Part shown: positions 14,729 to 21,823 of the stretch, one piece after another
How the letters are laid out: every line of letters begins with the position of its first letter
How positions within the stretch are numbered: position 1 is the stretch's first letter
Source of the DNA: DATCJU01 sp036562635
GTDB taxonomy: Bacteria; Actinomycetota; Actinomycetes; Mycobacteriales; Pseudonocardiaceae
Direction of reading: 5' to 3'
DNA: 33,939 nt
NCBI GenBank assembly: GCA_036562635.1
Contig: DATCJU010000142.1
Coordinates: 1 to 33,939 of the forward strand
Program-made: the position numbers and the translations under genes
The notes under the pieces: generated by a model
Told to the model about the DNA's origin: nothing
What the model saw: the letters and a program-made list of their open reading frames with translations, nothing else
Database searches by the model: none

Positions 14729-16135
14729 GTGACAGCACAGCGCTCTTCCAGGCGGACCTCCACCCGCTCGTCCAGCTCCTCCTGCGGCACGGCAGGACAG
14801 ACCGCCGAGACCGCCGGTGGCGCAGCCCGAACCCGCTGCTTCGTACTCGACACCTCGGTCCTGCTGTCCGATCCGTGGGCGATCACTCGCTTCGCCGACC
14901 ACGAGGTCGTGTTGCCGCTGGTGGTGATCAGCGAGCTGGAGGGCAAGCGTCACCACCCCGAGCTCGGCTGGTTCGCCCGTGAGGCGTTGCGCATCCTGGA
15001 CGACCTGCGGATGCGCCACGGCCGGCTCGACGCGCCGGTTCCCGTCGGGGAGAACGGGGGCACGCTGCACGTCGAGCTCAACCACAGCGATCCGGAGGTG
15101 CTGCCCCCGGGGTTCCGCACCGAGGGCAACGACACCCGGATCCTGGCCTGCGCGCTCAACCTGGCGGCCGAGGGCCAGCAGGTCACACTGGTCACCAAGG
15201 ACATGCCGTTGCGGGTGAAGGCCGCTGCGGTGGGGCTGGACGCCGACGAGTACCACGCACAGGACGTCACCCCCTCCGGCTGGACCGGGATGGCCGACGT
15301 CCAGGTGGTCTCCACCGTGGTGGACTCCCTGTACCGCAACGGCACGGTCGACCCGACCGCCTTCGACCTGGACGAGGTGCTGGAACTGCCCTGTCACACC
15401 GGGTTGCGTCTGCTCGCGGGCAGCAGCAGCGCGCTGGGACGGGTCACCCCGGACAAGCAGATCCGCCTGGTACGCGGGGACCGCGAGGCGTTCGGACTGC
15501 ACGGGCGTTCCGCCGAGCAGCGTGTCGCGCTCGACCTGCTGCTGGACCCCGAGGTCGGCATCGTCTCGCTCGGCGGCCGGGCGGGCACCGGGAAGTCGGC
15601 ACTGGCGTTGTGCGCCGGGTTGGAGGCGGTGCTGGAACGGGGGCAGCACCGCAAGGTCGTGGTGTTCCGGCCGGTCTACGCGGTCGGCGGCCAGGAACTC
15701 GGCTACCTGCCGGGCACCGAGCACGAGAAGATGCAGCCCTGGGCCCAGGCGGTCTTCGACACCCTCGGCGCGCTCGTCGGGCAGAACGTCATCGACGAGG
15801 TCCTGGACCGGGGCATGCTGGAGGTGCTCCCGCTGACCCACATCCGGGGGCGGTCGCTGCACGACACGTTCGTCATCGTCGACGAGGCGCAGTCGCTGGA
15901 GCGGAACGTGCTGCTGACCGTGTTGTCCCGGCTCGGCACCGGGTCCCGGGTGGTGCTCACCCACGACGTGGCGCAGCGGGACAACCTGCGCGTGGGGCGG
16001 CACGACGGGGTCGCGGCGGTGATCGAGAAGCTCAAGGGGCATCCGCTGTTCGCCCACATCACCCTGACCCGCTCCGAGCGCTCGCCGATCGCGGCGTTGG
16101 TCACCGAGGTGCTGGAGGGTGACTTCCTGCCCTAG
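14729..16135 (+). CDS. phoH2: PhoH2-type PIN-domain/PhoH ATPase
   Basis: 468 residues: a PIN ribonuclease domain fused to a PhoH RNA helicase-like ATPase, as in mycobacterial PhoH2, which unwinds and cleaves RNA. PIN acidic residues are visible as LDTSVL (Asp41), ISELEG (Glu69), GNDTRILA (Asp135) and VTKD (Asp158). The PhoH domain (about 255-468) has Walker A GRAGTGKS (283-290) and Walker B FVIVDEAQ (381-388), plus THDVAQRDN. The GTG at 14729 has GAGGGAG 7 nt upstream. A Ser/Thr/Arg-rich N-terminal extension of about 35 residues precedes the PIN domain and makes it longer than M. tuberculosis PhoH2. A strong terminator follows. Confidence 0.94.
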   Translation: MTAQRSSRRTSTRSSSSSCGTAGQTAETAGGAARTRCFVLDTSVLLSDPWAITRFADHEVVLPLVVISELEGKRHHPELGWFAREALRILDDLRMRHGRLDAPVPVGENGGTLHVELNHSDPEVLPPGFRTEGNDTRILACALNLAAEGQQVTLVTKDMPLRVKAAAVGLDADEYHAQDVTPSGWTGMADVQVVSTVVDSLYRNGTVDPTAFDLDEVLELPCHTGLRLLAGSSSALGRVTPDKQIRLVRGDREAFGLHGRSAEQRVALDLLLDPEVGIVSLGGRAGTGKSALALCAGLEAVLERGQHRKVVVFRPVYAVGGQELGYLPGTEHEKMQPWAQAVFDTLGALVGQNVIDEVLDRGMLEVLPLTHIRGRSLHDTFVIVDEAQSLERNVLLTVLSRLGTGSRVVLTHDVAQRDNLRVGRHDGVAAVIEKLKGHPLFAHITLTRSERSPIAALVTEVLEGDFLP

Positions 16136-16161
16136 TGCCCTCCGGGAGCGGAACCGGTGTC

Positions 16162-16200
16162 CCGTGGGGCCGTACCGGACGATCCGGTACGGCCCCACGG
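16162..16200. terminator. Bidirectional terminator between phoH2 and guaB1
   Basis: CCGTGGGGCCGTACCGGA (16162-16179) and TCCGGTACGGCCCCACGG (16183-16200) form an 18-bp perfect stem with a CGA loop, between convergent genes. Confidence 0.9.
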
Positions 16201-16231
16201 TCTCACGCCGCCACGCCCTCCTCGGTGTGGA

Positions 16232-17680
16232 TCACCAGCCCGCGGGCAGCGGGGCGCCCTCGGCGAAACCGGCCGAGGACTGGATGCCGAGCACCGCGTT
16301 GCGGTGGAACTCCTCCAGATTCCGCGCCCCGGCGTAGGTGCAGGCCGAGCGCACGCCCGAGCAGATCTTGTCGAGCAGGTCCTCCACCCCGGGGGCGGTC
16401 GGGTCCAGACGCATCCGGGAGGTGGAGATGCCCTCCTCGAACAGGGCCTTGCGCGCCCGGTCGAAGGCGTTGTCGCTGCGGGTCCGTGCGGTCACCGCCC
16501 GCTTGGAGGCCATGCCGAAGGACTCCTTGTACGGGCGCCCGGCCTCGTCCCGCAGCAGGTCACCGGGGGACTCGTAGGTGCCGGCGAACCAGGAACCGAT
16601 CATCACCGCCGAAGCACCGGCGGCCAGCGCCAGTGCCACGTCACGCGGATGCCGCACCCCGCCGTCGGCCCACACGTGCCGACCCAGTTCCCGGGCCGCC
16701 GCGGCGCACTCTAGCACCGCGGAGAACTGCGGCCGACCCACCCCGGTCATCATCCGGGTGGTGCACATCGCGCCAGGGCCCACACCCACCTTGACCACGT
16801 CGGCGCCGGCCTCGACCAGGTCGCGCACCCCCTCGGCGGTGACCACGTTGCCGGCCACCACGGGGACGTCCGAGCCCTCGGGGTGCACCGAGCGCACCGC
16901 CTTCAGCGCGTTGATCATCTTCTCCTGGTGGCCGTGTGCGGTGTCCACCACCAGGGTGTCCACCCCGGCCTCCAGCAGCGCCGCCGCCTTGGCGGCCACG
17001 TCGCCGTTGATGCCGATCGCCCCGGCCACCCGGAGCCGGCCCTGCCGGTCCAGGGCGGGGGTGTAGATCTCGGCGCGCAGCGCCCCGCGCTCGGTGAGGA
17101 TCCCGACCAGGCGGCCCTCGGCGTCCACGGCGAGGGCGGCGCGGCTGGTCCGACCCTGCAGTGCGTCGAACACCTTGCGCGGTTCGGTGTCCAGGGGCAA
17201 CGTCAGGACGTCCGTGTTCATCACGTCGCCGAGCCGGGTGAAACGGTCCACCCCGGTGCACGCCGCCTCGTCCACCGTGCCGATCGGGCGGCCCTCCGAG
17301 TCGATCACGACGACCACGCCGTGGGCACGCTTGGGCAGCAGGTTGACCGCGTCGGCCACCGCGTCCCCCGCGTGCAGCACGAGCGGGGTGTCCCACACTG
17401 GGTGCCGGCTCTTCACCCAGGACACGATCTCGGCCACCGCCTCGGGGGCGACGTCCTGGGGCAGCACCACCAGGCCACCCCGTCGGGCCACCGTCTCGGC
17501 CATACGCCGGCCGGCCACCGCGGTCATGTTCGCCACCACGATCGGGATGGTCGCGCCGGTCCCGTCGCTGGTGGCCAGGTCGACGTCGAACCGCGACTCC
17601 ATCGCCGAGCGGCGCGGAACCAGGAAGACGTCGTTGTAGGTCAGGTCGTAGCGGGGCTCGTGCCCGTCCAGGAATCGCAC
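16232..17680 (-). CDS. guaB1: GuaB1-type IMP dehydrogenase/GMP reductase family protein
   Basis: 482 residues with the IMPDH/GMPR TIM barrel and a CBS pair inserted in it (about 90-205, DVMNTDVLTLPLDTEPRKVFDAL and RGALRAE among its elements). The catalytic loop VGVGPGAMCTTRMMTGVGRPQ carries the nucleophilic Cys; the flap region has YKESFGMASKRAV. The sequence follows actinobacterial GuaB1 (M. tuberculosis Rv1843c) rather than the true IMPDH GuaB2. Mycobacterial GuaB1 has been described as a CBS-containing GMP reductase in purine salvage, so that is the likelier activity here. GTG 17680 gives the family N-terminus MRFLDGHEPRYDLTYNDVFL. A TACTGT hexamer lies 9 nt before it. Confidence 0.9.
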   Translation of the reverse strand: MRFLDGHEPRYDLTYNDVFLVPRRSAMESRFDVDLATSDGTGATIPIVVANMTAVAGRRMAETVARRGGLVVLPQDVAPEAVAEIVSWVKSRHPVWDTPLVLHAGDAVADAVNLLPKRAHGVVVVIDSEGRPIGTVDEAACTGVDRFTRLGDVMNTDVLTLPLDTEPRKVFDALQGRTSRAALAVDAEGRLVGILTERGALRAEIYTPALDRQGRLRVAGAIGINGDVAAKAAALLEAGVDTLVVDTAHGHQEKMINALKAVRSVHPEGSDVPVVAGNVVTAEGVRDLVEAGADVVKVGVGPGAMCTTRMMTGVGRPQFSAVLECAAAARELGRHVWADGGVRHPRDVALALAAGASAVMIGSWFAGTYESPGDLLRDEAGRPYKESFGMASKRAVTARTRSDNAFDRARKALFEEGISTSRMRLDPTAPGVEDLLDKICSGVRSACTYAGARNLEEFHRNAVLGIQSSAGFAEGAPLPAGW

Positions 17681-17747
17681 GATTCCCCAACAGTACCCGC
17701 GCGGACGGCATCGTGGACCACCCCGACCTGCGGGGCGCCCGTCCGGG

Positions 17748-18821
17748 TCACGGCAGGGTGGCGTACACCCGGGGAACCGCCTCGGCGACCCCGTCGGGAA
17801 AGACGTCGAACGGAGTTGCGACCACCTCCCGTCGTGCACCCCGGCCGGTGCGCCGCCACGTCCCGACCACCTGCCCGTCGCTGACGACCGTGGGGCGGAA
17901 CACCCCGTTGCCGCCCGGCACGACGTGCCGGGCGAACTCGGCGGGCAGGGCGGCACTGCGGTCCTGGTAGCCCAGGACGAACTCGTCGAACCCGGGGAGC
18001 AGGAAGACCCCGCGCACCCGCTCCCGGCAGGCGTCCAGCAGCTCGGGGGTGCGGGGGTCCAGGAAGTACTCGACCCCGTCGAGCTCCAGACGGGCCAGGT
18101 GCGGACGGGCGAGGGCCAGCGCGGTGCGGACGTCGGCCGCGAGGAGGTTCGTCCACCGGGCGAAGTCCCTGGCGGTGGCGGGTCCGTGGCTGCGGAAGTA
18201 GCGCGTGGCCAGCTCGCCCAGCGCCTCCGTGCGCTCCGGGCGCCGCGGGTGCCGGATCCACTCGTCGACCAACACGATCAGCTGTTCGCCGTCCCGCACC
18301 GGTCCGAGGCACACGGTGCCGGTCTGGGCCAGGTACCACAGCAGGTGGTAGCCGCGCTGTTCCGTCGTGTCGATCCCGCCCTCGCGCCACGCGGTCATCA
18401 GGTCGTTCCGCCGTGCCCGGCCGCCGCCCGTCAGCAGGTCCACGGTGATGCGGCGGGCACGGTCGATCACCGACCCGTCGATGCCGAGCTGGGCACGGCG
18501 GGCCGCGGCCCGGGTCAGCACGCGTGGGGTGAGCAGGTCCAGCATCCAGGGCAGGTCCTCGGCGGCCACCAGGTGCAGGGTGCCGCGCATCGGCCAGGAC
18601 CTGACGATCCGGCCGTCCTCCAGGGCGGCCTCGACCGCCTCGCGGGTGCCCGCCGTGGTGCGCAGGGCGACCGAGGTGAGCACGCCGTCGTGGTCCTGGG
18701 CCTGCAGGGCGGTCATCCACCGGACCACCTCGGCGGGATCGTTCGAGGTGGGGTGGGCGAGACGTTGTGCCACGAGCCGGAGCCGGGCCAGTTCGCGGGG
18801 TGTGGTCGGTGGGGTGGTCAC
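17748..18821 (-). CDS. Winged-helix HTH_42 protein, AlkZ-like DNA glycosylase candidate
   Basis: 357 residues of the HTH_42 (winged helix DNA-binding domain) superfamily, which includes AlkZ and YcaQ/AlkX, glycosylases that unhook bulky or crosslinked alkylated bases. The catalytic region reads MTALQAQDHDGVLTSVALR: Gln40-Ala-Gln42 fits the Q-hydrophobic-Q motif of the AlkZ-like branch rather than Q-hydrophobic-D of YcaQ. RSWPMRGTLHLVAAEDLPWML and the tail LPGFDEFVLGYQDRSA with VVSDGQVVGTW are further family landmarks. GTG 18821 has GGGAG about 7 nt upstream. It is on the same strand as guaB1 with a 67-nt gap. No antibiotic cluster is next to it, so it is more likely a general repair paralogue. 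Confidence 0.8.
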   Translation of the reverse strand: MTTPPTTPRELARLRLVAQRLAHPTSNDPAEVVRWMTALQAQDHDGVLTSVALRTTAGTREAVEAALEDGRIVRSWPMRGTLHLVAAEDLPWMLDLLTPRVLTRAAARRAQLGIDGSVIDRARRITVDLLTGGGRARRNDLMTAWREGGIDTTEQRGYHLLWYLAQTGTVCLGPVRDGEQLIVLVDEWIRHPRRPERTEALGELATRYFRSHGPATARDFARWTNLLAADVRTALALARPHLARLELDGVEYFLDPRTPELLDACRERVRGVFLLPGFDEFVLGYQDRSAALPAEFARHVVPGGNGVFRPTVVSDGQVVGTWRRTGRGARREVVATPFDVFPDGVAEAVPRVYATLP

Positions 18822-19211
18822 AGCTCGCTCCCGTGTCCGGGTCGGCCGGAGGTGTCGGCGCGTGGGATGCTCCGGGGGCGCGTCGTCCACACCGTCGGCT
18901 CCGCCGGGGTGGCCGCCCGGTCCCCGGCAGGCCTCGAGATGGACCGGCAGCCGACCCCGAGGAGCTGCGTGCCGACCTCACCGGCGGGCCGTGTCGACTG
19001 CTGGCCGGGATCGTGCGGGTCCCCGCACCCACCCCGGGGCAGGCGGCCGGAGGGAACATCCACGGGAGTGGACCCTGCCACACGGGGGCGACGATTTCCG
19101 CGGGGTTGCCACCCACGGGGGCGGGACGTCCGTGTACTTGACCTTGACCCTGGGGCAGGCCGCAACGTCGGGATGCCGCCGGGCACAGGACCCGGGGTGA
19201 GGAGGGCGGAC
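18822..19211 (+). promoter_or_regulatory. 390-bp divergent region with a candidate MerR-type promoter
   Basis: Near the right end, TTGACC (19138-19143) and CAACGT (19163-19168) are separated by 19 bp, the overlong spacer typical of promoters activated by MerR proteins. An imperfect dyad with CCT and AGG arms fills the spacer (about 19143-19160). This lies 44 bp before the MerR-PP2C gene, so autoregulation is likely. In the remaining 18822-19137 I see no gene or repeat. Confidence 0.45.
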
Positions 19212-20297
19212 GTGACCTGGCTGACGATCGGCATGTTCTCCAGGGCGTCGCGGCTGTCGCCGAAAGCGCTCCGCCTCTACGACGAGCTCGGACTGTTGCG
19301 TCCGGCCAGGGTGGACCCGGTGTCGGGCTACCGGTTCTATCACCCGGACCAGCTCGAGCGGGCCCGGCTCGTGGCCTGGCTGCGCCGACTGGGCATGCCC
19401 CTGGCCCGGATCCGTCAGGTGTGCGAGCTCGAACCGTCGGCGGTGGGGCGCGCGGTGGCCGAGTACTGGAGCCAGGTGGAGGCCGACGTCGCGGCCAGGA
19501 GGAACCTGGCCACCTTCCTCATCGACCACTTCTCGGGGAGGAAGGACGACACCATGTCCGACGAGCCCGTCGCTCTCACCATCCGGTACGCGGTGCGTTC
19601 CGACCGCGGCCTGGTCCGCGAGTCCAACCAGGACTACGCCTACGCCGGTTCCCGCCTGCTCGCCGTGGCCGACGGTTTCGGGGCGGGTGCGGGGCAGGAA
19701 CTGGCCAGTGCGGTCGCCATCCGGGCACTCCGGCCGCTCGACACCACCGTCCCGGCGGGTGACCTGCTCAACGCGCTGGAGGACGCCGCCCGGAACGCCG
19801 GTGCCGCGGTGCGCGACTTCGTCACCGCCGACCCGGCCCGGGAGGGCTCGGGCACCACGCTCACCGCACTGGTGTGGTCGGGGTCCCGCCTCGCCCTGGT
19901 GCACATCGGCGACTCCCGCGCCTACCTGCTGCGGGACGGCGAGCTGTTCCAGATCACCCACGACCACACCGTGGTGCAGGCCATGGTGGACGAGGGGAAG
20001 CTCTCCCCCGAGGAGGCGGCCTCGCACCCGCAGCGGTCCCTCTTGGTCCGGGCCCTGCACGCCGAGCCCGCCGAGCCGGACGTGCAGCTGCGTGACGCCC
20101 GGCCGGGGGACCGGTACCTGCTCTGCTCCGACGGACTGCACGCCGTCGTGCCCGCCGCGGCGCTGCGCGAGGTGCTGAGCACCGCCGGCGAACCCGAGGA
20201 GGCGGTGCGTCGGCTGGTCGACCTGGCCATCGAGGGGGGAGGCCCGGACAACGTCACCTGCGTGGTGGCCGACGTCGTGCCGGCGGTCGCCGCCTGA
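19212..20297 (+). CDS. MerR-type regulator fused to a PP2C serine/threonine phosphatase
   Basis: 361 residues. Residues 1-75 form a MerR winged HTH (LTIGMFSRASRLSPKALRLYDELGLL, SGYRFYHPDQLERARLVAWLRRLGM), followed by a helix (80-108) that normally dimerises MerR proteins. Residues 118-361 form a complete PP2C phosphatase: SNQD (Asp141), VADG (Asp154), GSGTTLTAL, VHIGDSRAYLLRDG, CSDGLH and GGPDNVT, so the metal-binding aspartates are intact. The phosphatase replaces the usual ligand-binding domain. GTG 19212 has GGAGGG 5 nt upstream. An internal ATG at 19554, exactly where PP2C begins, has a GGGGAGGAAGG site 8 nt before it. It may link protein dephosphorylation to transcription (inference). 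Confidence 0.92.
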   Translation: MTWLTIGMFSRASRLSPKALRLYDELGLLRPARVDPVSGYRFYHPDQLERARLVAWLRRLGMPLARIRQVCELEPSAVGRAVAEYWSQVEADVAARRNLATFLIDHFSGRKDDTMSDEPVALTIRYAVRSDRGLVRESNQDYAYAGSRLLAVADGFGAGAGQELASAVAIRALRPLDTTVPAGDLLNALEDAARNAGAAVRDFVTADPAREGSGTTLTALVWSGSRLALVHIGDSRAYLLRDGELFQITHDHTVVQAMVDEGKLSPEEAASHPQRSLLVRALHAEPAEPDVQLRDARPGDRYLLCSDGLHAVVPAAALREVLSTAGEPEEAVRRLVDLAIEGGGPDNVTCVVADVVPAVAA

Positions 20298-20309
20298 CCC
20301 GGCGCCCGT

Positions 20310-20326
20310 GGGTGGTGCGCCCACCC
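20310..20326 (+). terminator. Weak hairpin after the MerR-PP2C gene
   Basis: GGGTGG (20310-20315) and CCACCC (20321-20326) form a 6-bp stem with a 5-nt loop, 12 nt after the stop, between convergent genes. No T-tract; low certainty. Confidence 0.35.
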
Positions 20327-20372
20327 GTCCCGACCGGGGCGGCCGTGGGCGCCCGCCCGGGACCCTCGGCGG

Positions 20373-21776
20373 TCAGCCGGCGAGTTCGGAGATCCGGCCG
20401 ATGGCGGCGCGCAGCCGGTCCGGCGACAGCGCGGCGTAGCCGAGCACCAGACCGGGGAACGGGGTGCCGTTGTCCCCACGCGCGTACCCGGCCAGGCTGG
20501 GGGCGTGCACGCCGTGCTCGGCCAGGCGGGTCGACAGCGCGACGTCGTCGGTACCGGCCGGCAGTCGCACCACCACGTGCAGCCCGGCCGCGATACCGGT
20601 TGGCTCCCAGGCCGGGCGGTGCTCGGCCAGCGCGGCCAACAGGGCGTCCCGGCGCCGTCGGTTGCCGGCCCGGGTGCGGCGCAGGTGCCGGTCGTAGCCC
20701 CCGCCGCGCAGCCAGTGGACGAACGCGGCCTGCGGCAGCGGACTGCACCCCATGTCGTGCAACCGCTTGGCCTGCACCACCGCCTCCCGCCACGGTTCGG
20801 GCAGCACCGCCCAGCCCAGGCGCAGCGCCGGGGCCAGGGTCTTGGACACGCTGCCCAGGTAGGCCACGCGCTGCGGGTCCATGGCCTGCACCGCCCCCAG
20901 CGCCGGGCGGTCGTACCGGTGCTCGGCGTCGTAGTCGTCCTCGATGATCAGCCCGTCCCGTTCCCGGGCCCAGTCCACCAGTTCCCGGCGTCGCTGTGGG
21001 TCCAGCGGTACCCCGAGCGGGAACTGGTGGGCCGGGGTGACCAGGACGGCCCGGCACCCGGACCGGACCAGCTCGTCCACCCGCAGGCCGCGCTCGTCGA
21101 CCGGGACGGGCCGGGGCCGCAGCCCGTGCGCCGCGAGCAGCTCGCCCTGCCCGGGGTGCCCCGGGTCCTCGACGGCGATCTCCTCGTGTCCCCGGGCGCG
21201 CAGCACGTCGGCGAGCAGGGCGAGGGCCTCGGCCACCCCGTAGGTGATCACCACGTCCTCCGCCTCGGCGAGCACCGCCCGCACCCGGCCGAGGTATCCG
21301 GCGATCTCGGCGCGCAGCTCGGGCAGGCCGGCCGGGTCCGGGTAGCCCAGCTCGGCGTCCGGGAGCTGCGCCAGGGCGGCCCGGCTGGCGGCGGTCCACT
21401 CCGTGCGGGGGAACGCGGCGAGGGCGGGCAGCCCCGGGCGCAGGTCGAACTGCCAGCACGGCCGGGCCACGGTGCTCCGGGTGCGGGAGGCGGGCTCCCC
21501 GACCGCCCGGGTGGCCACGTGCGTGCCCGAACCGCGCCGGCTCACCAGGTAGCCCTCGGCGACGAGCTGGTCGTAGACGGCGGTGACCGTGCCCCGGGCG
21601 AGGCCGAGTTGGGCGGCCAGGCTCCGCGTGGAGGGAAGTCGGGTGCCCGCGTGGAGTCTGCCGGACCGGACGGCCTCCCGAAGGGCGGCCTCCAGGGCCT
21701 GTCCCCGGCGGCCCCGGGCGACCCCGTCCACCGCGGGCAGCAGCAGTTCTCGGTAGGTGGACCAGCTCTCGCCCAT
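20373..21776 (-). CDS. MocR/PdxR-type GntR regulator with aminotransferase-like domain
   Basis: 467 residues. Residues 20-90 are a GntR winged HTH (QALEAALREAVRSGRLHAGTRLPSTRSLAAQLGLARGTVTAVYDQLVAEGYL). Residues 110-467 are a fold-type I PLP-binding domain: VITYGVAEAL, EDPGHPGQ, EDDYDAEHRYDR and YLGSVSKTLAPALRLGW, where the SVSK lysine is the expected PLP anchor. Such proteins sense PLP or amino-acid adducts; PdxR members activate vitamin B6 synthesis genes. No pdx gene is adjacent, so the target is unknown. ATG 21776 has no ribosome site, but TAAGCT (21790-21785) lies 8 nt upstream, suggesting a leaderless message. A pair of 9-bp inverted repeats flanks the start. Confidence 0.92.
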   Translation of the reverse strand: MGESWSTYRELLLPAVDGVARGRRGQALEAALREAVRSGRLHAGTRLPSTRSLAAQLGLARGTVTAVYDQLVAEGYLVSRRGSGTHVATRAVGEPASRTRSTVARPCWQFDLRPGLPALAAFPRTEWTAASRAALAQLPDAELGYPDPAGLPELRAEIAGYLGRVRAVLAEAEDVVITYGVAEALALLADVLRARGHEEIAVEDPGHPGQGELLAAHGLRPRPVPVDERGLRVDELVRSGCRAVLVTPAHQFPLGVPLDPQRRRELVDWARERDGLIIEDDYDAEHRYDRPALGAVQAMDPQRVAYLGSVSKTLAPALRLGWAVLPEPWREAVVQAKRLHDMGCSPLPQAAFVHWLRGGGYDRHLRRTRAGNRRRRDALLAALAEHRPAWEPTGIAAGLHVVVRLPAGTDDVALSTRLAEHGVHAPSLAGYARGDNGTPFPGLVLGYAALSPDRLRAAIGRISELAG

Positions 21777-21802
21777 CGCAGCTGAGCTTATCCCTGGTCC
21801 AC
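21757..21802. promoter_or_regulatory. Candidate operator flanking the MocR start and promoter
   Basis: GTGGACCAG (21757-21765) and CTGGTCCAC (21794-21802) are perfect inverted repeats 28 nt apart. Each half contains TGGACCA, itself nearly palindromic and similar to the GTGGAC-type sites reported for PdxR in corynebacteria. The pair brackets the -10 hexamer and start codon of the MocR gene, an autoregulatory layout. Confidence 0.5.
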
Positions 21803-21823
21803 TCGGCGGGGACGGCGTTCGGC

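Noticed and set aside
14382..14738. 118-codon minus-strand ORF before phoH2
   Set aside because: The translation is Arg/Gly/Pro-rich with no recognisable motif and overlaps the phoH2 start; no ribosome site supports it.
17925..19211. Long in-frame extension upstream of the MerR-PP2C gene
   Set aside because: It is the antisense of the AlkZ-like gene. The GTG at 19212 has a ribosome site and begins a canonical MerR domain.
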